Assembly (NCBI GenBank): GCA_030248215.1
Contig: JASANG010001789.1
Span: 151,501-215,500 of the forward strand
DNA: 64,000 bases
Direction: 5' to 3'
Origin: Enoplolaimus lenunculus
Lineage: Eukaryota; Nematoda; Enoplea; Enoplida; Thoracostomopsidae
This document shows, one piece after another, positions 1 through 10,175 of this stretch. The position numbers and the translations under genes were made by a program. Within the stretch, counting starts at the first letter, position 1. The number at the start of each line of letters is the position of its first letter. The notes under the pieces are model-generated. The model saw only the letters and a list, made by a program, of their open reading frames with translations, did not search any database and had not been told where the DNA came from.

Positions 1-152
1 ATAGACTGCAAAAACAGCTGATGCCAAAATTGACCAAAATTTTTTACTAACACAGAATTCTTTAAATGTCGACAGGTAAACCAAGGTGACGTGGTACAAA
101 TTAGAAGCCCTCCATCGAAGCAAACCCCCAGGTCATCCGAAGCGCAACTTAC

Positions 153-285
153 TCGGTCAGGAGGCGGTTTGACAATGTAAGTCTTCATGCCTTTCAGTTT
201 TTCATTACGTTCACCAGGGTCGGTCTCTTCAAACTCATATTCTGTACCCAAAAGCGTTCGGGTTTCTTTTGTGATGTGAACCTTT
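153..285 (-). CDS. Adenylyl cyclase, exon 6 of those in window (end of C1a)
   Basis: Short exon of the adenylyl cyclase that reads from 7701 leftwards. It opens after a TTTCAG acceptor and closes at a CGA|GTAAGT donor, giving 133 nt. The first base completes a Gly codon begun at 1135. The peptide starts with VHITKETRTLLG, the counterpart of the family's HITKATL..L segment. It then has a PGERNEKLKG stretch like the GGERN/TERNE region of types 1 and 8, and ends TYIVKPPPDR, like the TYLIKQPE found in type 8. The reading frame after this exon is phase 0 (codon 578), so the C1b linker, second membrane domain and C2 domain should lie left of the window. Exon boundaries are inferred from consensus sites and family alignment from memory. 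Confidence 0.85.
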
Positions 286-321
286 CTGAAACAAAATAAT
301 ACGCAATTAATATCCACATAT

Positions 322-705
322 CAGGATGCGACCGGACATTAATTATATCGGTAACCGACGCCGGATATTGAACTGTTTACCGGAGCCCGATTTAACCGGA
401 CATAAGCGTATAAATATGAGCACTGGTGAAAGGAATTGTCAATCGTACAAAAGTATATGTTTCCTGAGTAAAATTGTTAGCTTGGATATTTTATTCTGGT
501 TCAATTAGTCAACAACTTGCTTCACTTGCCCTGTAAGGTAATCGAAGCAAAATGTTGAATAATTAACGTGTCAAATGCAATTTTGTGGTATTCGTGATTA
601 CAACCGTGAATATCCGGTATCCGATAGGTTTATACAAGATACCGGATACGGATATCGCTTTTTGCCGGTTATTAAACTGGAACCGGAGATCCGGTGACAC
701 CCTGA
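322..705. mobile_element. MITE, CAGGNTG..ACCGG ends
   Basis: Starts CAGGATGCGACCGGA and ends TCCGGTGACACCCTG, with many internal CCGGATA words. It lies in the intron between the last two cyclase exons in the window. The ends resemble hAT-type elements common in invertebrates (inference). Followed by a (ATA)-rich tract to about 745. Confidence 0.6.
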
Positions 706-777
706 TATATACATATACATATATACATATAAATATATAGATATAGATATATATTAAACCTTCAACAATATGCCCTT

Positions 778-1075
778 CCAGAGGCGGATCCAGAAATTTC
801 TGACTGGGGGGCGGTCTATCAAATGTTATGTGAAACGCAAGAATTATAAGGTAGGGACATTATCATTTTATCAACAAAACAATTTTAGAAGGAGAAAAAT
901 TGTAAGTTAACGGCCTTATCATTTTATCACCAAAAAATTGTATGGGAAAAAATTGCATATTTATAAATTTCAGAAGCGAAAAACTTGTAAGGTAGAGAGA
1001 GACCTTACCATTTTATCACAAAAAAATTCTCGCGCAGAGGGGTACACCCCACGCCCCTCTCTGGATCCGCTAATG
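778..1075. mobile_element. MITE, CGGATCCAGA ends
   Basis: Starts CAGAGGCGGATCCAGAAAT and ends CTCTGGATCCGC, with repeated ACCATTTTATCACAAAAA inside. Relatives lie at 10769-10930 and 41316-41511, with fragments at 31780-31912, 47265 and 62395-62475. The ends fit the widespread hAT-like CAG..CGGATCC type (inference). Confidence 0.6.
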
Positions 1076-1134
1076 GGCCCCTCCTCCGATTGTTTTGCCC
1101 ACCCTTAAGTTGCCTACGGGGTGTTTCAACGTAC

Positions 1135-1293
1135 CCAGGTATTCCGCCTGCTTCCATATTCGACGCCAGCGTAACGTCATTTGACCAAACGTCAAATTGC
1201 CATTTTTTCAATCCAATCACACCACAATGAGCTTTACCCGAATGAACTCCGACTCGCATGTTGACGTCGACTTTGGTTGAATCACGAACTTCT
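1135..1293 (-). CDS. Adenylyl cyclase, exon 5 in window (C1a catalytic core)
   Basis: This 159-nt exon lies between a TTTATTTTAAG acceptor and a GG|GTACGT donor. It encodes [19 protein letters not shown] followed by [20 protein letters not shown], which matches the near-invariant VNMRVGIHSG..HCGVLG / [14 protein letters not shown] block of animal membrane adenylyl cyclases. This block lines the nucleotide pocket and the C1-C2 interface. The first base completes the codon left open at 2514, and the spacing from that junction to the NMRVG motif is the same 13 residues as in type 1/8 enzymes. This supports the splice choice. Function inferred: ATP to cyclic AMP at the cytosolic face of the plasma membrane. 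Confidence 0.93.
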
Positions 1294-1823
1294 CTTAAAA
1301 TAAACAATTTTGAATTTAGTTTTCAATTTGAATTCAACCTTCAGTTGAAAATTTTGCTAATTTTGTGACCATAATAATCAAGGATCTCAATATGAACATA
1401 AGTTGAAATAGAAAGCAGAAAAAACTCCAAATCTAGAAACGTTCTGGGGCAGGGTGTTTAATGACACCGGCCAAGTCGTAGCCAGTCCATGATGAACGGG
1501 TCAAAACCCCTGTGGACCATTGGTAAAGATGTTTTCTAATACTATTTTTTCCAGTTTGACACAAAAACCTTCATAGAAACTTTTTTTAGAAACTGACCCC
1601 CGTTTCAAGCTGTAAAATTAATTCAAGTCTGCAGGTTGTTTCTTGGAAAAAAGTTATGACCGGACAGGATGAATTTTGTTATTTTCCCGGTAATTTTTTA
1701 CCGGTCAACAACCCTGCAGCTGTGGATGACCGTCCGAGGATTGTCTGCATGAGCGGATGTGGAAACTGCCGTTTAAAACAAATTTGCTTAAACGCATATT
1801 CTCAAATGTGAATAGCTGCGATA

Positions 1824-2031
1824 CGCTGCAAAAAATGGTGAGTCAAATTGACTCTCTCGGAAATAGGCTCTACGGGACTACACAAACTGAGTCAAATTAG
1901 ACTCTGCCAGACTCAAACGTGCGATTAAATGAGTCGAATTTGACTCTGGCGTAGTCGAATTTGACTCAGCTAGTGTAGTCCAGTGGAGCATATTTCGGAG
2001 CGAGTCAGTTTGAATCACCATTTTTTGCAGT
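1824..2031. mobile_element. MITE, GTGAGTCAAATTGACTC family
   Basis: Inverted ends of about 45 bp (CTGCAAAAAATGGTGAGTCA and on). Internal words of the form GAGTCAAATTNGACTC repeat in both directions, so the whole element can fold. It is inside a cyclase intron. Confidence 0.75.
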
Positions 2032-2155
2032 GATAGATAGGTAGTCAAAATGTACCGTTTTTGGAACCAACCTAATTTCCAGCCGGGACAAAACCTTTTT
2101 TCTGGCTTAGTAAACTTTTATTGGCTTAAAATTTAACATTAATAAACAATAATGG

Positions 2156-2372
2156 TCCATATTCTCAAATGTGTATAGCAACCATCACAAGCTGGTAATA
2201 AGTATTCAAACTAGCAAACTATTGCAATTGTTGAACTCAAAATTGATACAGGACTGAAACAAATCAAATGCTAAAAGTGCACCCAAATTTGAGACTCAGT
2301 ATTCAATGGTTCGAAACATTACAAGACCTGTAACCAACTGGTAATAGGTGCTACACACATTTAAGAATATGT
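2156..2372. mobile_element. MITE, ATTCTCAAATGTG family
   Basis: Inverted ends ATATTCTCAAATGTGTATAG and the reverse, each followed by a CACCAGTTGGTAATAGGT-like block. Copies or parts lie at 16971-17180, 20262-20340, 23060-23250, 32158-32370, 39779-40144, 52440-52613, 53432-53480, 53822-54051 and 58650-58725. Confidence 0.7.
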
Positions 2373-2513
2373 GCCAAGATTTTCAGCTATTTAGCTAAAA
2401 ATACATTTTGAGCTTCAGATAAACCGTTGTATCGCAAAATTCAATGACCACAAAACAATTTGTGTTGAATAAATATTTTCAATCGCCTGTTGGCTTTGTA
2501 TCCGCGTCTGTAC

Positions 2514-2753
2514 CCAATAGCGTCGATCATATCAAGCCCCATTTCAACACAACACGCGGCATGATCGTCCCGTTTATCAGGGAATCCAGCGACACAATAG
2601 TAGCAATCGCCAAGGATTTTGATCCGCAAACAATGATTTCGATCGGCCAAATAGTCGAATCGAGCAAACAATTCGTTAAGCATATGAACCAGACGCTGAG
2701 CGCTGCATTGGGACGCAAGGACGGTGAATCCACAAATATCGGCAAACAGGATG
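2514..2753 (-). CDS. Adenylyl cyclase, exon 4 in window (both metal-binding Asp)
   Basis: This 240-nt exon lies between a TCACTTCAG acceptor and a GG|GTACAG donor. Its product begins [19 protein letters not shown] and continues [20 protein letters not shown], then [15 protein letters not shown] and [17 protein letters not shown]. Counting from the ATG at 7701, the two metal-binding aspartates fall at residues 406 (LFADI) and 450 (LGDCYYC). They are 44 apart, as in the canine type 5 C1 domain (396 and 440). All key C1a residues that I can check are present, so the domain looks catalytically competent once paired with C2. A 112-codon frame on the opposite strand (2444-2782) is only a shadow of this exon. 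Confidence 0.95.
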
Positions 2754-2919
2754 CTGAAGTGACAAAAATTTACGGTGATTAATCTGGTTAACCATGGTTT
2801 ATTCGGGACATAATTGGAACCGGTCCCGGTTTTGAGAGCCTAGGCCAGGGTCCGGATCCGCGAATATTGTATGCAAAAGGCTGCGCGTCCCGGATACTAT
2901 GTTGCCACTTTCACTAAAA

Positions 2920-3033
2920 TGCCGCTCAGTGAGTTCAAATTGTCTCCGGCGGAGTCGCATTTGACTCAGTTTGTGTAGTCAGGAAAAGCCTATTTCCGAG
3001 AGAGTCAATTTGACTCCCCATTTTTTACAGTGT
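2920..3033. mobile_element. Half copy of the GTGAGTCAAATTGACTC MITE
   Basis: Only the right half remains, ending GACTCCCCATTTTTTACAGTG.. at about 3033. The left end is missing. Confidence 0.6.
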
Positions 3034-3529
3034 AACAGCTTTGTATATGAGGGACGTGTCTTGTAAGCTTGGATAACAATAGAACGAGCACTGTGGTTTC
3101 ACGGCCAGTAAATTAGCGGATTTCTGGAAGTAGCAGCAGAAACGTTTGCATCCTCGCTTTTTAGTACAGTCAACTATAACACTTTTTACACCCGTATACT
3201 TGCAAATGATTGCTATATAGGAACTCCAACAAAATCTCGTTCGAAATTTTGGCATTACGTAACCCCTACGCTTCAAAATCTTTGTTACAACCGCAGTATT
3301 TATGGAAATTGAAACGGAAATAAGGTTCACAAATACGTATCTAAATCTTATTACAGTATCCAATCAGCGGCGGTCTATTTCATGGGCTCATGAGACAAAT
3401 AGTGGTCACGCACTTCTCGGATTATTTCGACTCGCTGGTCCAAAGTTTGGGCCCAAGCCCGGACCGAGTCCGTCGGCCTTGGCTGTGGCCCGTTAACTCT
3501 GAACCAGGGGGAGTTTAAGTTAAGGGTCG

Positions 3530-3645
3530 TGCATGTGATAGCGACTACTTCCCTAAATAAGATGGGTTCGGCTTAAAACGCAACGTCCGGCGGTACATTT
3601 TGTACCGTCCGGAACGTCAAGAGTTGCACACTCTTGTATCATGCC
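3530..3645. mobile_element. MITE fragment, AAGAGTGTGCAACT family
   Basis: Carries AAAACGCAACGTCCGGCGGTAC and a terminal GAGTTGCACACTCTTG block. Other family members lie at 11.3-12.4, 18.0-18.3, 56.4-56.6, 58.2-58.6 and 61.8-62.0 kb. Confidence 0.55.
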
Positions 3646-3985
3646 TCATTTTACCAATTTTTACTGTATCTTGAATTCGCCGTTGCTTTTTTAGGGGGTT
3701 TGAAATTTTCTGTCCCCCCCATCAGAGCTGGATCATGGGTAAGAATTTGTCAGCCCGACCGACGCTTTACGCGTGTGGATAAAAATGTTTACCAACAGGT
3801 ATGCCTCAAAGCCGCGACCCGAGTCTTACTTGCGCCTGCCGTCTTTGCCGGCATTTTTCAAAGACCGTTAAGGTTATGTTAGGGGTCAAAAAATTTCAGA
3901 TACGGGGTATATGCAACAATGTTGCATCTGAAACAACGTCAGAAAACGTTTAAGAACCCTCGTATGCGATTGGCTAACAGCCCTG

Positions 3986-4146
3986 GCCCATAGCCAAGAG
4001 GAGAGAACGTCAGGAAAGGTCTGCATCCCTGGCAAAGTTTTCGCCTCCTTAGTTAATTTTCAATCTTGCTTGTAAGTCATTGAAAACCCTTGTATGCTGC
4101 TCCTGAAACATATTTAGCCCACTCTAGCTAGGTTAGGTGGCTACGT
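3986..4146. mobile_element. MITE, CCCGTAGCCAG family
   Basis: Contains the family body CTTGTAAGTCATTGAAAACC and ends near GGTGGCTACG. It abuts the 3' side of the cyclase exon at 4172-4293. Other copies lie at 8385-8550, 14690-14790, 16172-16330, 24123-24296, 31310-31450, 33190-33341, 33465-33640, 34255-34418 and 42760-42890. Confidence 0.55.
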
Positions 4147-4171
4147 TCTTGTATGAACTCAGCGTATATAC

Positions 4172-4293
4172 CTTATATTATCATGCTTTTTAATGTATAT
4201 TTTGTGAAACATTGTTTCTTTTGGCTGTCCAGCGATATCTTCCTTCATTTCATTCGCCACATGTCGTGGCAACACTGACAACAGCAGTCGAAG
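4172..4293 (-). CDS. Adenylyl cyclase, exon 3 in window (start of C1)
   Basis: This 122-nt exon lies between an ATTTCAG acceptor and an AG|GTATAT donor. It encodes [20 protein letters not shown] then [13 protein letters not shown], and the split last codon becomes Ser with the first base at 2753. This is the family's [18 protein letters not shown]...MFHKIYIQKHDNVS helix and linker that lead into the catalytic domain, and it is closest to types 1 and 8 as I remember them. The exon is too short to stand out as an open frame. It was found by reading the minus strand between the flanking exons, and its phases (0 in, 2 out) join both neighbours exactly. Confidence 0.92.
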
Positions 4294-4353
4294 CTGAAAT
4301 TTATTCGAAAAAAGATTTATTTAAACAGTTTAGTTATTTTGGTATTACGACAA

Positions 4354-4515
4354 TTCATCGCCTGACAACTCGTCGACCGACAACTTGTAATTCGAAATTT
4401 CATCGACTCGACAATTCGTCGCCCGACAACTTGTAATTCGAAATTTCATCGACTCGACAATTCGTCGCCCGACAACTTGTAATTCGAAATTTCATCGACT
4501 CGACAATTCGTCGAC
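4354..4515. repeat. 46-bp tandem repeat (CGACAATTCGTCG type)
   Basis: Three units with exact 46-bp spacing (4409, 4455 and the next), plus a diverged leader. The unit is built from CGACAATTCGTCG and CGACAACTTG. It lies directly beside the cyclase exon at 4172-4293. Its wording resembles the 15-bp array at 51.8 kb. Confidence 0.8.
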
Positions 4516-4690
4516 CGTAACTATGCTCAGTCTTAGGATTATGCTCAATTTACAGGCTTTAGGACATTGTTAGGCGGCAAGTCACCGGGCGACAAATTGT
4601 CTTTGATTCATTGATTTTTCTATTAAAATTTTCGGCTAATTTTGATTCTGGTATAGAAATTGCGGATATTAAGTTTTGCGTTTCATTTTA

Positions 4691-4926
4691 AAGGTGGCGC
4701 TATACTTGTCGTGCAGTGCCGTCCGTCACCATACGGTATCGTATGTGAGTAATTGACGTACGATTCCGCATGACGTCATCAAAAGTATAGCGTACTCACG
4801 TACGATTCTGCATGACGTCATCAAAAGTATAACGTACTCACGTACGATTCTGCACGACGTCATCAAAAGTATAACGTACTCACGTACGATTCCGCATGAC
4901 GTCATCAAAGGTATAGCGTCACCCTT
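4691..4926. mobile_element. MITE, GGCGCTATACTT family
   Basis: Ends AAGGTGGCGCTATACTT and AGTATAGCGTCACCCTTA are inverted. The centre has grown into the 42-bp CRE-bearing array described separately. Confidence 0.8.
4735..4910. repeat. 42-bp tandem repeat with CRE octamers, in cyclase intron
   Basis: Four units of 42 bp lie inside the MITE at 4691-4926. TGACGTCA is perfect at 4771, 4813 and 4897, and CGACGTCA is at 4855. The octamer is the consensus cyclic-AMP response element. The array lies in the intron between the exons at 5740 and 4293 of the adenylyl cyclase. Confidence 0.85.
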
Positions 4927-5248
4927 AGTCGTAGGCGTAGGCATACGGTGTAATATCTGCTGAAAGCCTTTAGAGACAACTCTGACAGATTGGTTTCGTT
5001 CAATTAAAGCGATGGCTGTTTTTAACATAACAGGTCATCCGTACTTAGTTACTCCGCAAAAAATACAGTTCCCACACGGGAAAAAATTGTTGTTAATTGG
5101 ATTCTCTGGGGACGTAGCCTCCGTGGATGTCCCCCCCCGCACGACAGGTTCAAGGGACCTCATGCGGAATGGGAGACCGCGCCCGCTCACCACCCACACT
5201 AAGCAATTTATTATTGCAACAGCTAAAGTTTCTAGTAAAGGTTCGTTT

Positions 5249-5706
5249 AGCGTTACGCTATACTTTAGTGCGCTGTACGCCACTGCGCGCCGCCGCACGC
5301 CTCCGGACCCCGCTGCGCCTCTCTTCGCGCGCTGTGATGCGTTGCTAACAAAAATATAGGCACATTCTATTTGATAGCGTGCGAAAATTTTTAATAAAAT
5401 TTTATGGTGCCATGCACCGTCGGGCTGCAATGTCCGGCGGCGCGCATCAACGTCAGGCAACGTCTGGCGACGTGCAGCAACGTCTGACGGCGTCCAGCGG
5501 CGCGCAGCAACGTCCGACGGCGCACGACAACGTCCGACGACGCACGGCAACGTCCGACGACGCACGGCAACGTCCGACGACGCACGGCAACGTCCGACGA
5601 CGCACGGCAACGTCCGACGGCGCGCAGCAACGTCCGACGGCGCACGACAACGTCCGACGACGCACGGCAACGTCCGACGACGCGCGACGAGTATAGCGCA
5701 TCTTTT
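5249..5706. mobile_element. MITE, GCGCTATACTT family with 20-bp GC-rich array
   Basis: Left end GCGTTACGCTATACTTTAGT, right end GAGTATAGCGCATCTTTTAC. From about 5437 to 5690 it is a tandem array of CGTCCGACGACGCACGGCAA-type 20-bp units. Because the units are stop-poor, several long false frames cross it on both strands. It lies just downstream of the cyclase exon at 5740-5889. Confidence 0.8.
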
Positions 5707-5739
5707 ACAAGTGTGATTGACGCTTTAGCTTAAATTTAC

Positions 5740-5889
5740 CTGTTTTTCACTTTCGCGTTGCGTTTTCATTCGTTCTTGAACACAAGATCGCGTTTCCATG
5801 AACGCTTGTCGTTGTTTAATTTCCGCCGGATAATAACTGAATACGCCGATGATATTGCTCGCAATCACTAGTAAACAGCTTACAGCTAA
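5740..5889 (-). CDS. Adenylyl cyclase, exon 2 in window (TM6 and coiled linker)
   Basis: This 150-nt, 50-codon exon is phase 0 at both ends (TTTTCAG acceptor, CAG|GTAAAT donor). Residues 1-20 (LAVSCLLVIASNIIGVFSYY) form a hydrophobic helix, the sixth and last of the first membrane domain. The rest, PAEIKQRQAFMETRSCVQER and onward to KQ, is the charged signalling helix before C1. It resembles the YPAEVSQRQAF.ETR segment of types 1/8, the basis for calling this the Ca2+/calmodulin-stimulated class. The class assignment is inference; membership of the adenylyl cyclase family is not in doubt. Confidence 0.9.
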
Positions 5890-6355
5890 CTGAAAATAAT
5901 CATACGTTTTCCGTAAAAAACGGGGGGTACTTGTTTATTCAACCCCCCTTCACACTAGTGTAAGTTTTATAGAATGCAAATATCTCCCACAGTATTTATA
6001 TTATTAACATTCACATGCTTAGGCTTAGGCCCAGGTTTAGGCATAGGCTTATTCTCAGTCGAAGGCTTAGGCTTTAGGCTCAAGTTAATTATGTGTGGGG
6101 AAGAATTTACGTGGGGGGAATTAAACAACCACCCACCGGCATCAAATGATATCAGTTCACCCATCGTAACATATTGGCGCCCCAACTTAAAACAATTTCG
6201 CTGTATTTGGCCAATGTTTTTACAAAAGTTACAATATTTTTACCCATTTCGTCTGCCCCGCGTAGAATATTCGATACTCGACTTTGTACAATCTACAGAC
6301 GCTAAATAATACAAAATGCGCAGTGGTTAACATTGCTAATCGAATGGAGGATCAG

Positions 6356-6642
6356 GGCCAATGTAAAGAACAGGGGCGGTACAGCATTAAAAGCATATTC
6401 CTAAGCCTAAGCCAAAGCATAAGCGTAAGAACGAGCATATTCCTAAGCCTAAGCCAGAGCATATTCCTAAGCCTAAGCCAAAACCTAAGCGTAAGAACGA
6501 GCATATTCCTAAGCCTAATCCTAAGCGTAAGAACGAGCATATTCCAAAGCCTAATCCATGCAAAAAAATTCGTCCAAACCTTAAGCTTCCTCTATTGCAG
6601 TCCCATACAAACACGTTCCGACCGTGATCTTTACATGGGCCG
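6356..6642. mobile_element. TTAGGC-MITE, GTAAAGAACAGGGGCGG subtype
   Basis: Ends GGCCAATGTAAAGAACAGG and the inverse ATCTTTACATGGGCC. The middle is four CCTAAG blocks separated by AAGAACGAGCATATT-type spacers. It lies in the first cyclase intron found, next to the donor at 6772. Confidence 0.85.
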
Positions 6643-6771
6643 GGATCTGGATCATTCAATCTGTTCACAGCCAACATTGCCGAGTTCAAATTCACTGCTT
6701 GGAATTAGATTTCAGATGAAATAGAAAATATTCATGCGCCAAAACATTCAACTGACAAAAATCCAACGAAC

Positions 6772-7701
6772 CTGACGTCCAAAATGCTCAGCTTGATCAG
6801 TGTAAAAAATCGCCGTCATTACCATATGAAGCACTCCGAGGGTTGCGCTTATTGCTACTGCAGTATGAATATCAACCGGTAGTAGGGTGTAGCAAACAAA
6901 TACACAAATCAGTACAGACCATAATGGCGTTGCAGGCGTTCGCGGTTTTGAATAAATAGCAATTAGCAGTTCGATTAGCAAACTTGTCAAAACAATAATC
7001 ACAACAGAAACGAGTCTTGAATGGCGTAGAAGGTGTTTTCTTGAAGCAGTTAGAAGCACAGCACCCAGTAGAGTTATCGCGAGCAAAACCAGGGTCACAG
7101 GCGCGACGTTCAGCGGTCGATTTCCACTCAGAAACGCCTGAATAACAAGAACACAAATATGATGGACTATTAAATATGTCACAAGTGCAATTAAACTGCA
7201 TTCGTCAGTATGTTGTAAGTATCTTTGGTAGAGTGATTCTAGTTTAGTATCACTGAATCGTTTGGTAACAAACGCCAGTTTGAGCCATGCCCTCAATGAT
7301 CGATGCCGTCTACTTCGTCCAGTAATCCCTCCAAGTCGCGATAGTTTATTTTCACCCGGCGATCGTTTTCGTTTTTTAATTTGCTGGCTTCCGCAACCGT
7401 AACCCGACGATGATTGGTCAGTTTTGTTGCCGTAACTCGTCGCTGATTCGTCGACTCGTGGTCGAAGTTGAAGTTCGTTTGTGTATCGTGATGATGGAGT
7501 CGATCCGTTCGCTGCTGTTCTCGAGTTTGATTGGTCGATGCAGTTGTTGCTACCGTAATCTTCGTCGTCTCCAGCTGCGATACCTTCGTCGTCGTCGTAT
7601 AACCGCAACTTTTCGTCGAGTCGTTCGAGTTGCTCGTCGAGTGGGTCCTGTAATATGAGTAACGGAGTAGAATGTGACGCATGCTCAGGGCCAACTGCCA
7701 T
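6772..7701 (-). CDS. Adenylyl cyclase, first coding exon (N-terminus, TM1-TM5)
   Basis: This exon codes for 310 residues from the first in-frame ATG (7701) to a CAG|GTTCGT donor. Residues 1-130 are a variable cytosolic tail, acidic around 28-50 and Ser/Asn/Gly-rich after that. Residues 131-165 are basic and resemble the lead-in to the membrane domain (KLESLYQRYLQH). Five hydrophobic helices follow at about 168-190, 199-219, 230-251, 259-277 and 281-300; the sixth is on the next exon. The frame stays open upstream of 7701 to a stop near 7836 with no other ATG. An upstream coding exon spliced in near 7785 or 7833 therefore cannot be excluded. The +5/+6 bases of the donor are weak, but phase and protein continuity support it. 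Confidence 0.85.
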
Positions 7702-7878
7702 ATTTGGTTTGATACCTTTACGCCGATATTTAATTCTGTTGTATTCTGCCACGCCGTAAGTTAATGTATTGCTTAGAATTAAAGTAAGTGAACCGTAATA
7801 AATATATGTTACAAAGACATTCTAAAATCCAAAAGTAGGATCGAGTTATCGGTTTGGAAGGAAATTCAAACAGTTTTC

Positions 7879-8013
7879 GGCCAATGTAAACGACCGGACC
7901 GTAACAGTAGTAAAAGCATATTCGTAAGTCTAAGCAAAAAAATTAGTCTAAAGCTTAATCTTACTCTATTGCAGTTCCCAGAAAAACGTTTCGCCCCTGA
8001 TCTTTACATGGCC
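7879..8013. mobile_element. TTAGGC-MITE, minimal copy
   Basis: Starts GGCCAATGTAAACGACCGG and ends GCCCCTGATCTTTACATGGCC. It has almost no hexamer tract, so it shows the unexpanded skeleton including TTAGTCTAAAGCTTAA and CTCTATTGCAG. It is about 180 bp upstream of the cyclase start codon. Confidence 0.8.
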
Positions 8014-8756
8014 CGAGTTTCCAGCGCAGATTACAACAGCTAAAGTAGAAAAATCAACAGTCGTCAGGTCGCAACTACAGATGGCGAAGGGGGGGCACCC
8101 CTGCGAAAATTTTGGCACTTTGGTCGCCAGTGCACTCGAAGTAATTCGAAATGCGTGGTACAAAATCTCCTCAAGACGCAAGAGTTCCGTTTATTCTTCA
8201 GGCTTCAACTTTCCTACTTTAGCGGTTATAGCAGACTCCTTCCATTTCATAGTCCCGAGTTTAAATCTCATGTTTAGACCTGCTAATACTGGGGCATTGG
8301 GGCGCCACTGCCCCTAAGAAAAGTTTCGTCAATTTGGCCGAAATTTATTTCAACTCAGCATTTGAATTAATGGAACGAGAAAGCGTCGGATCACGGCCTG
8401 TGCGGGCTCATCACCCTGGAAGCATTTAACCCCAATCCCCGCCCCCCAGAAAATTTTAACCCTCTTGTAAGTCATCGGAAACCCTTGAATACCCCTTTGA
8501 AAATACATTTTTAGCTTTATCCTTATTAGCAAGTTAAGCTGCTACGAGCCTGTGAAAATAAATGCCTATTACGGATATCAAATTTTCTAAAAAGACATTA
8601 ATCAGTGCCATGGTATATATTTCCATGATGCGTTGTTTAGTTAAATTCCGTTATTCTGATTGGAGACGAAACATCCGCTGACGAATCCAAAGGAAGACCA
8701 CCAAGGCCTACGAGGTTGAACATGGATAAACCCCAAGATTTTGGGCAAACATGTAG

Positions 8757-9132
8757 GGCCCATTTTACTTTAAGGGGCGTCCAGGTTTCTGGTGGGTCTA
8801 TACAAAGAGTACGTTTAGATTCTAGATTACAATTTTTTGCTTAGGCTTAGGTTTATGAACACATTTTTCCAACGCTTAGGTTTAGGCTTAGGCTTAGGCT
8901 TAGGCTTAGGAACACATTTTAGCAACGCTTAGGTTTAAGCTTAGGCTCAGGAACACATTTTTGCAACGCTTAGGCTTAGGCTTAGGCTTAGGCTTAGGAA
9001 CACATTTTTGCACCGCTTAAGCTTAGACTTAGGCTTAGAAATACGCTTAATCTACTGTTACACCGCTTAGGCTTAGGCTTCGGCTTAGAAATACGCTTAA
9101 TCTACTGTTGCACCCCTTAAAGTAACATTGGC
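8757..9132. mobile_element. TTAGGC-MITE, TACTTTAAGGGGCG subtype
   Basis: Ends GGCCCATTTTACTTTAAGG and CCCTTAAAGTAACATTGGC. Inside, (CTTAGG)n blocks alternate five times with AACACATTTTTGCAACG-type spacers, and the last AATACGCTTAATCTACTGTT block is doubled. Confidence 0.85.
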
Positions 9133-9724
9133 TACATTTAGTACTAAAATTGCGTTTGGCTTCTCGATCGTGAGTTTTTGTGACACTGTTATCTATCGCG
9201 TGTCTGTTATAGATTATTATTTTAACTCGAGATAACAAGCAAAATCAAATTAATTTATAATGAGCAACGACAAAAATGTTCAACGGTTCACGTTACTTTG
9301 AGAGACATCCTGTTTTTCAGTAGGACTCCAACAGAGTTTAGCTAAAGCTTCGGACTATTTTTTGCTCTGCCCTAGGCTTAGCTATAGTGCTCAAATTTGG
9401 TCTTAGGACTTAGGCTTAGGAATTTGCTTCTACTACTGTTAACATTAAAAGTAACATGTCAACTTTAACACAAAATGTTAAGATGACTAAAAAGGTCAAA
9501 AATCGAAATGGGAACATCTGTTCTGTATTTCAATTTGATCCGATAGGTCAATTTGCGCGATGCCTAAGAAAGAGTCGGTTCAGTAACTCACATCCTCGTT
9601 TGTCAACCAAGGCCGGTAAGACAGATTAGCCTGTAGGCAAACTTTTGTAAAGTCTACTAAAAACACCAAACATTACAGTTTTCAAAAAAATATTGCCAAA
9701 AATAACACAAACATAGCGTTGTGC

Positions 9725-10173
9725 GACCCATGTATAGAACAGGGCCGGAACAGAAGTATAAGCATATTTCTAAGCCTAAGCCTTAGCCTAAGCATATGGA
9801 TGAGCTTATTTCTAAGCCTAAGCCTAAGCCTAAGCGTATGGATGAGCCTATTCCTAAGCCTAAGCCTAAGTGTATGGATGAGCCTATTCCTAAGCCTAAG
9901 CCTAAGCCTAAGCGTATGGGTGAGCCTATTCCTAAGCCTAAGCCTAAGCCTAAGCGTATGGATGAGCCTATTCCTAAGCCTAAGCCTAAGCCTAAGCGTA
10001 TGGATGAGCCTATTCCTAAGCCTAAGCCTAAGCCTAAGCGTATGGATGAGCCTATTTCTAAGCCTAAGCCTAAGACTAAGCTTGAGCCTAAGCAAAAAAA
10101 TTAGTCTAAAGCTTAAACTGACTCTATTATAGCCCTTTCGGAAAACGATCCAGCCTTGTTCTATACATGGGCC
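9725..10173. mobile_element. TTAGGC-MITE with the longest hexamer array
   Basis: Ends CCATGTATAGAACAGGGCCG and the inverse. Seven blocks of the form CGTATGGATGAGCCTATTC plus two to four CCTAAG hexamers repeat at about 36-42 bp. Long Leu/Arg/Ser or Lys/Pro frames cross the array on both strands and are artefacts of the repeat. A second MITE (10176-10334) abuts its right end. Confidence 0.88.
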
Positions 10174-10175
10174 GA

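Noticed and set aside
2444-2782. 112-codon plus-strand frame
   Set aside because: Antisense shadow of the cyclase exon at 2514-2753.
9790-10080. Interstitial telomere from chromosome fusion
   Set aside because: The hexamers are bounded by MITE ends and recur in dozens of short separate elements; nothing suggests a fused chromosome end.
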